From Conexibacter sp. CPCC 205762 (GTDB taxonomy: Bacteria; Actinomycetota; Thermoleophilia; Solirubrobacterales; Solirubrobacteraceae): DNA of 64,000 nt. Shown here piece after piece: positions 56,727-64,000 of this stretch. Below the pieces are notes generated by a model, which was given only the letters and a program-made list of their open reading frames with translations, was not told the DNA's origin and did not search any database. Position 1 is the first letter of the stretch. The number at the start of each line of letters is the position of its first letter. The position numbers and the translations under genes are program-made. The stretch covers positions 35,245 through 99,244 of the forward strand of contig NZ_JAUTDN010000017.1 in the NCBI RefSeq assembly GCF_030646155.1, written 5' to 3'.

Positions 56727-57764
56727 TCAGGCGGCGGCGCCGGTCGCCGTCGCGCCCAGCGCCGAGCCGCTGTGTGCGAGCGGCGGCGTCTGTGCGTCGG
56801 CACGGGTACGCAGCCCGTCGAGCAGCTCCATCAGCGCCTCGGTCGCAGTGTGCCGGGGCGTCCATCCGAGCTGCTCGCGGGCGCGCGTCGTGTCGAGCAG
56901 CGGGACGCCGAGCGCGAGGTCGATCCAGCCGGGCGACGACGGCTGCAACCGCAGCCGCCATGAGACGTCGGCGAGCGCCCGGAGCACGCCGCCGCGCAGC
57001 GGGACGAGCCGCGCGCCGAGCAGCTCCGCCAGCAGCGGCGGATCGATCGCCGGCTCGGCGGCGATGTTGAAAGCGCCGCGCGCGTCGTCATCGAGCAGCG
57101 CCAGCCGGTAGGCGTCGCCGACGTCGCGCGAGTGGACCGCCTGGAAGCGCAGGCGGGCGACGTCGGGCACGACCGGGATCAGCTCTCTGCGGATCAGTTG
57201 CGGCGGCAGCAACGGCCCGATGAACAGCCGCCGGATTCCCGTCGCCGCAGCGCGCTTGAAGATCAGGCCGGGTCGCAGCCGAACGACGCGCACCTGCGGC
57301 TGCTCCTGCTCGAAGCGGTCCAGCAGCCGCTCGACCGCCGCCTTGTGCCGCGAGTAGAAGGAGCTCTGGATGCCGTCGGTCGGCCATGATTCGCTGACGC
57401 GGCGATCCTTCGGTCCAGGCGAGTACGCGCCGACGGAGGAGGCGTAGACGAGCGTGTCGACGCCGGCGGCGGCGATCGCCTCGAGCAGTCTGCGCGTGCC
57501 GTCGACGTTGGTGGCGCGTGTGACGTCCTCGTCACGGCCGGGCTGGATCTGCCAGGCGAGGTGGATCACCGCGTCGACGCCGCGCAGCACGGGAGTCAGG
57601 TCGTCGCGCGAGACGTCGGCGACGTGGAACCGCACGCGCGGATCGAGCTGCTGCGCCGGCCGTCGCGCGATCGCGACGATCTCGTCGATCGCCGGCTCTT
57701 GCGCGAGTGCGGCGAGCACGCTCGTGCCGACGTTGCCGGTCGCTCCGGTGATGGCGATTCGCAT
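56727..57764 (-). CDS. NAD-dependent epimerase/dehydratase (extended SDR)
   Basis: 345 residues from ATG 57764. NAD loop ITGATGNVGTSVLAAL, VDAVIHLAW, VDTLVYASSVGAYSPGP and the YSRHK catalytic Tyr-Lys pair. Intact despite decayed neighbours. Substrate probably a sugar nucleotide or a quinone-like compound; no other sugar genes adjoin. Confidence 0.88.
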   Translation of the reverse strand: MRIAITGATGNVGTSVLAALAQEPAIDEIVAIARRPAQQLDPRVRFHVADVSRDDLTPVLRGVDAVIHLAWQIQPGRDEDVTRATNVDGTRRLLEAIAAAGVDTLVYASSVGAYSPGPKDRRVSESWPTDGIQSSFYSRHKAAVERLLDRFEQEQPQVRVVRLRPGLIFKRAAATGIRRLFIGPLLPPQLIRRELIPVVPDVARLRFQAVHSRDVGDAYRLALLDDDARGAFNIAAEPAIDPPLLAELLGARLVPLRGGVLRALADVSWRLRLQPSSPGWIDLALGVPLLDTTRAREQLGWTPRHTATEALMELLDGLRTRADAQTPPLAHSGSALGATATGAAA

Positions 57765-57897
57765 GCGCGGCAAGCTGCCCGGCACACAGGGGGCGAAACA
57801 CGACCCCCAGCCCTTCCCGCCGACGGCCTGCGTCAGCATGAGCGCGCCGCGCCGGCCGACGAGCGCGACGACCGCTGGCTCCGCGGCGAGCCTGACG

Positions 57898-58040
57898 CCA
57901 GGGCTCGAGCACGACCTTGAAGCAGCCGTCCTGCTTCTGCTGGAAGATCTCGTAGGCGTGCGGGGCCTGGTCGAGCTGTCGCGGGAACGAGCAGACCAGC
58001 CGAGGCCTGGCGAGCGACGCGGCCGACGAGCCGACCGAGC
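57898..58040 (-). pseudogene. 3' fragment of a zinc alcohol dehydrogenase
   Basis: PRQLDQAPHAYEIFQQKQDG, CFKVVLEP is the invariant end of zinc-dependent alcohol dehydrogenases; upstream sequence is lost and the original stop is gone. Confidence 0.65.
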
Positions 58041-58045
58041 GCCGC

Positions 58046-58231
58046 TCAAGCGCTCCGTGCCTGCTTTCGCAGCGCGTCGCGGACGGCGGTCGTCGTGCCG
58101 GTTGCAGCACGGCGACGGGCCGGGGGGACCTCGTCCGCGATCGGATTGCCGAGCGCGCGCAGGTAGCCGCGCACGCGGCCGTTCGTGATCGTCGTCGCGT
58201 GCTTGACGCGCTTGGAAGACGTGGATGCCAT
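58046..58231 (-). CDS. Small basic protein
   Basis: 61 residues: SSKRVKHATTITNGRVRGYL, RALGNPIADEVPPARRR. AAGGGGACC lies about 6-14 bases upstream of ATG. Strongly basic; no family recognised. Confidence 0.5.
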   Translation of the reverse strand: MASTSSKRVKHATTITNGRVRGYLRALGNPIADEVPPARRRAATGTTTAVRDALRKQARSA

Positions 58232-58298
58232 GTCGAGGTCCCCTTTCCGGTCGCGGGTCGATGTCGTTGCTGCCCTTCGACCGCTACCCGGTGGGAAC

Positions 58299-59837
58299 TC
58301 ACCCCATGTCGTCGCGTCGCGGCAACGGGCGCGTTGCCGGGCCGGCGAGCACCTCGCCGTCGATGCTGAAGCGGGAGCCGTGGCAGGGGCAGTCCCAGCT
58401 GCGCTCGGCGGCGTTCCAGTGGACGAGGCAGCCGAGGTGGGTGCAGCGCAGCGAGACGGCGTGCGGCTCGCCCGCGTCGTCGCGGTAGACGCCGGCCTTG
58501 CCGAGGCCGGCGCGGACGACGCGAGCCTGGCCGGGCGGGACCTCCTCGGCTGACGACGACTCCGCCGGCGTGAGACGGTCGCCGATCAGGTGGGCGCCGA
58601 CCCACAGCTGCGCTCTCGCCAGCCTCGGCGCGGCGCTGACCGTGACGCGGTTGGGGTCGAGCAGGTCGGCGAAGCGGCTCTGGCGGCCGGCGATCAGATC
58701 GGCGACGACGCGGGCGCCGGCGGTCGCGTTCGTCATCCCCCACTTCTGGTGGCCGGCGTTGACCCACAGGTGGCGTGAGCGCGGCGCGTAGCGGCCGGCG
58801 TACGGCAGGCTGTCGACCGGCATCCCGTCTTGCGTCGACCAGCGGTACGGGATCTCGGCGACATCCCAGTGGTGGCGCGCAAACCGCTCCAGCGCCTGGT
58901 AACGCGCAGGGCTCGCTTCGTCGGCGCCGACGAGGTGCCCTTCGCCGCCGACCAGCAGCCACGGGCTTCCGTCCTGGTCTCGGTACGCGCGGATCGAGCG
59001 AGTCGGCTCGCCGGCGCTGATCGCCATCGCGCGCGGCAGGTCGGCGGTGTCGCGCAGCCGCGCGGCGACGAGGTAGGAGCGGGCCGCTTCCGTGCGCGCG
59101 AAGAAGAGCCCGCGGTCGAGCAGCGGATAGTTGGTGCAGACGACGACGTCGCTCGCGCGAATCGTGCGCCCGTCGTCGGTCGTGACCGTGCACGGCGCGC
59201 CCTCCTCGACCCCGACGACCGCGGACTGCTCGAACAGGTGGCAGTCGTCGCCGGGGATCTGCGCGGCGAGCGCGCGCACGTAGCGGACGGGATGAAACTG
59301 CGCCTGACCGTCGAGCACGACCGCGGCCGGCACGTCGAACGGAAGCGGCAGCGCCGTGCGCGCGGTCGTCGTGCGCACCGGCAGCCCGGCAGCGCGCGCG
59401 GCCTCAGCGGTCTGCTCGACCGCCTCGACCTGTCGTTCGTCGAGCGCGTATGTGACGTCCGGCAGCCGCTCCCAGCCGCAGTCGATCGCGCGCTCACGGA
59501 CCTCGCGCTCGATCCAGTCGAGCGCGGCGATCGACGCGGTCGCGTAGGCGGCGACCGCATCCGCATCGTGACGCCTGCGGATCTGCGACAGCTTCGTCTG
59601 CTGCAGCGCGCTGGCCTTCGCGGTCGTGAATCCGGTCGCGCCGCCGGCGATCCGGCCGCGCTCGATCACGGCGACGCGCGCCCCGTCGCGCTTGCACAGC
59701 AGCGCGGTCGTGATCCCCGCGATCCCACCGCCGATCACCGCGACGTCGACGGTCAGCTCCTGCGGCGGCTCCACCGCGGCGGGAAGTTGGTCGGCGGCGC
59801 TGTCGGCGAGCCAGATCGAGTCGTGGGCGGTCTCCAT
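58299..59837 (-). CDS. FAD-dependent oxidoreductase with C-terminal Rieske domain
   Basis: 512 residues. FAD loop [23 protein letters not shown]-type body ([20 protein letters not shown]), and a [2Fe-2S] Rieske site at the end: [12 protein letters not shown] and [14 protein letters not shown] (CxH, CxxH). A common actinobacterial and proteobacterial fusion whose substrate is unknown. Confidence 0.92.
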   Translation of the reverse strand: METAHDSIWLADSAADQLPAAVEPPQELTVDVAVIGGGIAGITTALLCKRDGARVAVIERGRIAGGATGFTTAKASALQQTKLSQIRRRHDADAVAAYATASIAALDWIEREVRERAIDCGWERLPDVTYALDERQVEAVEQTAEAARAAGLPVRTTTARTALPLPFDVPAAVVLDGQAQFHPVRYVRALAAQIPGDDCHLFEQSAVVGVEEGAPCTVTTDDGRTIRASDVVVCTNYPLLDRGLFFARTEAARSYLVAARLRDTADLPRAMAISAGEPTRSIRAYRDQDGSPWLLVGGEGHLVGADEASPARYQALERFARHHWDVAEIPYRWSTQDGMPVDSLPYAGRYAPRSRHLWVNAGHQKWGMTNATAGARVVADLIAGRQSRFADLLDPNRVTVSAAPRLARAQLWVGAHLIGDRLTPAESSSAEEVPPGQARVVRAGLGKAGVYRDDAGEPHAVSLRCTHLGCLVHWNAAERSWDCPCHGSRFSIDGEVLAGPATRPLPRRDDMG

Positions 59838-59876
59838 GACCCGCCCGCTACCCGTCTGCTGAGGACTCGACGCAGC

Positions 59877-61013
59877 TCAGGCGAGGAAGCGCTCCGCCAG
59901 CCACCCCGGCACGGCGACGATCCCCCCGCGCTCGTGTGCGATCGTGCGCTGACGGGCGGCGCCGCCGTCGCGCAGCAGCGCGCGAGCCTGCTCCAGCTGC
60001 GCGGCCGATCCGAGCCGCGCGGCCGCTGGAGCGACGGCGTCGATCAGCGCCGCGATCCGCTCGCGCGCCGGAGCCGGCGCGCCTGTCGCGAGGTCGGCGA
60101 AGGTCGCGTCGAGGCCGTCGCGCAGCGCCGCCCAGCGGTTCTCCTCGATCCGCCACGTCGGCGCGACCGGCAGCGGCTGGCCGGCGTCGAAGCGGTCGGC
60201 GAGGGTCGCGACCAGCGCTTGCGTGAGCGCGATCACGCCGGCGGCCTCGGCGACCGTCGTCTGCGCGTCCGGCACCCGCAGCTCGAGCGTGCCGAAGGCC
60301 GGGTGCGGGCGCAGCTCCCACCACCACATGCGCGCCTGCGGCACGCCGCCTGCGGCGCTGCCCCAGCGCAGCTCGGACGCGAACCGCTCCCAGCTCTCCA
60401 GCGGCGGCGGCACGCCCTGCCGCGGCAGCTGCGCCGAGATCGTCGGGCGGATCGACGCCAAGCCGGTGTCGATGCCGGCGTGGAAGGGCGCGTTGGCGGC
60501 GAGCGCGGCGAGCTCGGGCAGGTGGCTGCGCAGCGCGTCGTGGACGGCGAGGGTGCGGTCGGCGCCGCCGACCGCTACGTGGATCTGGAGGCCGGCGACG
60601 AGCTGGCGTCGCGCAATCGTGCGGTACTGCGCCTGCAGCAGCTCGTAGCGCGCGCCGCAGTTGAGGATCCCTTCGACGGCCGCGGTCGGATGGACGCCCG
60701 CGGCAGCCGGCAGCGCGAGACCGTCGGCGGCCGCGACGAGGTCGCGGCGGGCGGCTGCGAGCTGGTCGACCGCCTCGGCGGCGGTCGCGACCGGCACGGT
60801 CACGATTTCGAGCTGGGAGGCGGGCAGCTCCGGCTTGAAGCGCGCATCGCCCCCAAGCCGCGCGAGCACTGCGCCAGCGACCGGTGCGAGGTCGTGCGTC
60901 GCCGGGTCGAGCAGCATCGTCTCCTCCTCGACCCCGACGGTGAGCCCGGCGGCTGCGTCGAAGCGGCGGCGCAGCGCGAAAGCATCCAGAGGCGTGGAGA
61001 GGTCGGCCGTCAT
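59877..61013 (-). CDS. Second GCS2-family carboxylate-amine ligase
   Basis: 378 residues. LTVGVEEETMLLDPATHDLA, GLQIHVAVGGADRT, ELRPHPAFGTLELRVPDAQT. More diverged than the copy at 25970. Divergent from the iron-enzyme gene over an 82-bp gap; HDO, CDGSH and GCS2-type genes tend to cluster, so they may act in one pathway. Confidence 0.9.
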   Translation of the reverse strand: MTADLSTPLDAFALRRRFDAAAGLTVGVEEETMLLDPATHDLAPVAGAVLARLGGDARFKPELPASQLEIVTVPVATAAEAVDQLAAARRDLVAAADGLALPAAAGVHPTAAVEGILNCGARYELLQAQYRTIARRQLVAGLQIHVAVGGADRTLAVHDALRSHLPELAALAANAPFHAGIDTGLASIRPTISAQLPRQGVPPPLESWERFASELRWGSAAGGVPQARMWWWELRPHPAFGTLELRVPDAQTTVAEAAGVIALTQALVATLADRFDAGQPLPVAPTWRIEENRWAALRDGLDATFADLATGAPAPARERIAALIDAVAPAAARLGSAAQLEQARALLRDGGAARQRTIAHERGGIVAVPGWLAERFLA

Positions 61014-61095
61014 CGCCGTTGAACTGACCGTTGCAGTCGAGCCTCAACCCGACGAGCCGGTTTGGGCTGTGCGACGAACGTGTAGCTGGCCGACT

Positions 61096-62139
61096 ATGGC
61101 GACGACCGTCACGCGTCCACCGGGTCCCCGCGAGATCGCGCTGCCGACACCGCGCGGCCCGCTCAGCGAACGCCTCTTCAACACGCTGCTCGAACCGCCG
61201 GGGACGCCGCTGCTGCGACACGCCGGCGAGCTGCTCGTCTGCTCCGCCCAGCCGCTGACCGACGAGGACGTCCAGCTCGCGCTCTACGTCAGTTACGAGC
61301 TGCACTACAGCGGCATCCGCGGCGTCGATCCCGGCTGGGAGTGGGATCCCGCTCTGCTCGCCTTCCGCACCCAGCTCGAGCACCCGTTCGAGGCGGCCGT
61401 CTGCGCGGCGGCGGGACGCGGGAACGGCGCGGTCGACCCGGCGCAGGTCGGCGCCGCGCTGCAGGAGCTCGTCGCCGCCGACGAGGGACCGCCCCTCTCG
61501 CGCTGGATCGAGACGCGCGCCGACCGCGAGCAGATGCGCGAGTTCATGACCCACCGCTCCGCCTACCAGCTCAAGGAAGCGGATCCGCACTCGTGGGCGA
61601 TCCCGCGCCTGTCCGGCGCGCCGAAGGCGGCGCTGGTCGAAATCCAGACCGACGAGTACGGCGGCGGAGATCCTGCCCGCGTCCATGCCGTCCTGTTCGC
61701 GAAGGCGACGGCCGCCCTCGGCCTCGACGCGACGTACGGCGCCTACCTCGAACGACTGCCCGCGATCACGCTCGCGACCGTCAACCTGATGTCCCTCTGC
61801 GGCCTGCACCGGCGCCTGCGCGGCATGATCGTCGGCCACCTCGCCGCGTTCGAGATGACCTCCTCGCTCCCCAACCGCCGCTACGGCAACGCGCTGCGAC
61901 GGCTCGGCTTCGACGCGGACGCGACCGACTTCTTCGACGAGCACGTCGCCGCCGACGCGGTCCACGAGAACATCGCCGCCTGGGACCTCGCCGGCGGTCT
62001 CGCCGCCGCCGAGCCGCACCTCGCGCCCGAGATCCTGACGGGCGCGCGCGCCCTGCTCGCGCTGGAGGCGCAGTGGGCTCGCCACCTGCTCGGCGCCTGG
62101 GAGCGCGACGGCAGCTCGCTGCGACCGGCCTCACCCTGA
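61096..62139 (+). CDS. Iron-containing redox enzyme, haem-oxygenase-like (HDO)
   Basis: 347 residues. The di-iron ligand helices are visible: ELHYSGIRG, LVEIQTDEYGGGDPARVHAV and FDEHVAADAVHE. HDO proteins include N-oxygenases and C-C cleaving enzymes. The stop overlaps the end of the convergent CDGSH gene. Confidence 0.87.
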   Translation: MATTVTRPPGPREIALPTPRGPLSERLFNTLLEPPGTPLLRHAGELLVCSAQPLTDEDVQLALYVSYELHYSGIRGVDPGWEWDPALLAFRTQLEHPFEAAVCAAAGRGNGAVDPAQVGAALQELVAADEGPPLSRWIETRADREQMREFMTHRSAYQLKEADPHSWAIPRLSGAPKAALVEIQTDEYGGGDPARVHAVLFAKATAALGLDATYGAYLERLPAITLATVNLMSLCGLHRRLRGMIVGHLAAFEMTSSLPNRRYGNALRRLGFDADATDFFDEHVAADAVHENIAAWDLAGGLAAAEPHLAPEILTGARALLALEAQWARHLLGAWERDGSSLRPASP

Positions 62140-62373
62140 GCGCGAGACCGACGGCGGCAGGTCGCCATGCTCCGCCGCGCCTGCCGCTCTGAAGCCGATC
62201 AGCTTATGAGTGCCGTCGCAGAACGGCCGGATCTGGGACTTGCCGCAGCGGCAGAGCGCGACCGTTCTGCGCCCGGCGGCGATCGGCGTACCGTCCTGGT
62301 CGGTCAGCTCGAAGTCGCCACGCAGCAGATACGGACCGTCGCGATAGGGAGTGAGGCGCGCTCTCCTCGGCAT
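62131..62373 (-). CDS. CDGSH iron-sulfur protein
   Basis: 80 residues. ALCRCGKSQIRPFCDGTHKL is the CDGSH [2Fe-2S] site (CxC, then CDGTH). Likely an electron carrier for the neighbouring HDO enzyme. The 262 bp to the next gene on the right (62374-62635) contain nothing I can support. Confidence 0.92.
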   Translation of the reverse strand: MPRRARLTPYRDGPYLLRGDFELTDQDGTPIAAGRRTVALCRCGKSQIRPFCDGTHKLIGFRAAGAAEHGDLPPSVSRSG

Positions 62374-62635
62374 GCCCGCCTCGCTACCCGCATCGGCCCA
62401 GCTCGACGCAAGCGGCGAACCCTTGGCCGCCAACGGTCTGCAGCGCCTGCCAGGACGCCGCAGCGGGGAACATCGGCGCCCAAGGCGTATGCATATGTTG
62501 GCGCGGAGACGGGAACGTGCTCGAACATGCAGACCGCCGCAGAACGACGATGGCCCCACTCGTCCCGATCGGTCCGAGCCGCTGCTCGCGGAAGCCTCGC
62601 GGGGCTGCGGGGGCTCGTCAGGGAGGCTGGTTGGC

Positions 62636-62875
62636 GTGCCGACTGACCCCGAGCGACACCGACGCGCGCAGGAGACTCACGAGCGCGCTGCCGAACGGCA
62701 TGCGCAGGCGGCAGATTTCTGGGAATCGAGAGGCGACAGCGAGCGCGCGGAACTCGAACGCCGACACGCGAGACAGGAGCAGACTGCGGCGACACTGGAG
62801 CGCGATCATTTCGCACTTGCCGAACGACGAGCAGCGACGTCGGAAGGTACCCACGAGCCGCCGAGCGCCGTCTGA
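62636..62875 (+). CDS. Small charged helical protein
   Basis: 79 residues from GTG 62636 with GGGAGG at 62621-62626. ERHRRAQETHERAAERHAQA, ADFWESRGDSERAELERRHA: one long amphipathic helix, a type common in actinobacteria with no known role. Confidence 0.72.
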   Translation: MPTDPERHRRAQETHERAAERHAQAADFWESRGDSERAELERRHARQEQTAATLERDHFALAERRAATSEGTHEPPSAV

Positions 62876-62973
62876 AGACGATCCCGCACCCACGCCGCCG
62901 ATGCGCGCCGGCACGTCGACCGCGGCGCGCGCTGCGGGGGCCGACCGCGCTCGGCAGTTGCGCCTGAGCCAGG

Positions 62974-63655
62974 TCAGTCGTCGCGACCGGAGCCGGGCTT
63001 GGCCATGCCGCGGTGCATCTGCGCCTTCGCACCGTCGGGCAGGACGCGGCTCGCGGCCGCCTGCGCTTTTGTCCTGAGCGACGCGCTGACAACGCGCTCG
63101 TCGCCGTTCATCAGTGCCTCGAAGCCGTCACGCGCGACGTCGGCGGGATCGTCCTTGTCGCCTGAGCCGACCTTCGTGTCGAGCATCTGGGCGCGCTCGA
63201 AGAACTCGGTGTCGGTCGGGCCCGGCATCAGCGCGGTGACGGTCACGCCGCTGTCCTTCAGCTCGTTGCGCAGCGCCAGCGCGAATGACTGCACGAACGA
63301 CTTCGAGGCGTTGTAGACGGCCTGGAAAGCGCCCGGCATCGTCGAGGCGATCGAAGAGGTGAAGAGGATCCGCCCCTCGCCGCGTGGCTCCATCGACTGC
63401 ACGACGTGCTTTGCGAGATGGACCGTCGAGCGCACGTTGAGGTCCACAATCTCTGGTGAGGTCGACGACGACAGCGTCGACGCTCGCGCCGAGCGCTTCC
63501 AGCTCGCGCTTCGCGTCGGCCAGGCGGCCATTCTCGGCGGCGATCACGAGGTCAAAGTCATGGGCCGCGAACTGCTTTGCCAACTCGCGCCCGATGCCGC
63601 TCGATGCGCCCGTGACGAGCGCCAGCGGTCGAGGTTCTGCAGTAGAGGTCTCCAT
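62974..63655 (-). pseudogene. Short-chain dehydrogenase with internal deletion and frameshift
   Basis: The front half reads LALVTGASSGIGRELAKQFA and GASVDAVVVDLT; the back half, in another frame, reads PEIVDLNVRSTVHLAKHVVQ, ILFTSSIASTMPGAFQAVYN, ASKSFVQSFALALRNEL. The join is at CTCACCAGAG near 63456. About 25-30 residues (the NAG region) are missing relative to intact SDRs. Confidence 0.82.
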
Positions 63656-63889
63656 GCTCGCTCAACTGCCCGACGCCGATCGGCGAAAACAGCAGGCGGT
63701 CGACCCGCGGGTCAGCATCCGCGTCCGCAACGATCCGCAGCGCAGCAGGTCAGCAGAGCGCAGCTGCGCAGTCGCGAGCGTCAACACGCCCGGAAAAACT
63801 AGAAAGGCAGATTTTTGGTCTGAATTCGCGTGACGCGGGCAGTCGACTCTCTCGGAAATGGATTCCAACCACAACCGCAGGGGGTTAGT

Positions 63890-64000
63890 GTGAAGGACGC
63901 TTTGACCGATTTGATCTCGTTGGAGACGCTCGACAGTGACGGCGCGTTGCGCGAGCAGGAGGCTGCGGTCGCCGGCGACACGCGCGCCGACTTGTTCCGC
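63890..64000 (+). CDS. Start of a protein cut by the window edge
   Basis: 37 codons from GTG 63890 with AGGGGG upstream: VKDALTDLISLETLDSDGAL, REQEAAVAGDTRADLFR. Acidic and helical; could be a ferritin-like protein, but too little is visible to say. The 234 bp before it hold no gene. Confidence 0.5.
   Translation, partial: MKDALTDLISLETLDSDGALREQEAAVAGDTRADLFR

Overview
The window comes from a GC-rich actinobacterial chromosome. The gene set (PucR regulator, CarD-type Mfd, DUF4235, CsrA, HDO/CDGSH/GCS2 genes), the marked use of AGA arginine codons beside CGC, and many genes with a TAnnnT box a few bases from the start codon suggest Thermoleophilia, probably Solirubrobacterales and close to Conexibacter. 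That placement is inferred from recall, not from a database search.

1-45.4 kb is core chromosome. tatD-ksgA-ispE overlap by 4 nt each. A secreted protein, a PucR regulator and a degenerate EAL protein follow, then a DUF1059 gene, tRNA-Gln, glmU-prs, a secreted GH2 glycosidase, rplY-pth, mfd, a PpiC lipoprotein written largely in AGA codons, mazG-eno, a DivIC/FtsB protein, csrA, a nuclease, a DUF2090 aldolase-like gene, a YbdK ligase, a rhomboid-like protein lacking its serine, a UPF0173 hydrolase with a RAM-domain protein, two divergent glycosyltransferases, an ECF sigma factor with a zinc finger and a membrane-anchored tail, a GxGD membrane protein, pdhAB, tRNA-Leu(UAA), an HxlR regulator with no ordinary start codon, a class III cyclase, a ThDP enzyme, ppx and a 2-hydroxyacid dehydrogenase.

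45,398-54,573 is an integrated island. It sits in initiator tRNA-fMet, is flanked by a 49-bp direct repeat of the tRNA 3' half, and has a tyrosine integrase beside attR and an excisionase-like gene beside attL. Its cargo is an MNT-nucleotidyltransferase/HTH toxin-antitoxin pair, three Xre regulators with two related palindromic operators, an unknown protein, a HARE-like winged-helix gene and a complete type II CBASS operon on the minus strand: single-pass membrane protein (candidate effector), CD-NTase, E2-E1 fusion (Cap2), JAB protease (Cap3). This anti-phage operon with an unrecognised effector is the most interesting part of the window.

54.6-64 kb is accessory or decaying sequence: a DUF1778-GNAT toxin-antitoxin pair, broken genes (TauE permease, FMN reductase fused to a convergent gene, alcohol dehydrogenase tail, SDR) and intact redox genes (epimerase, FAD-Rieske oxidoreductase, second GCS2 ligase, haem-oxygenase-like iron enzyme, CDGSH protein). 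A gene of unknown function starts at the right edge and is cut off.
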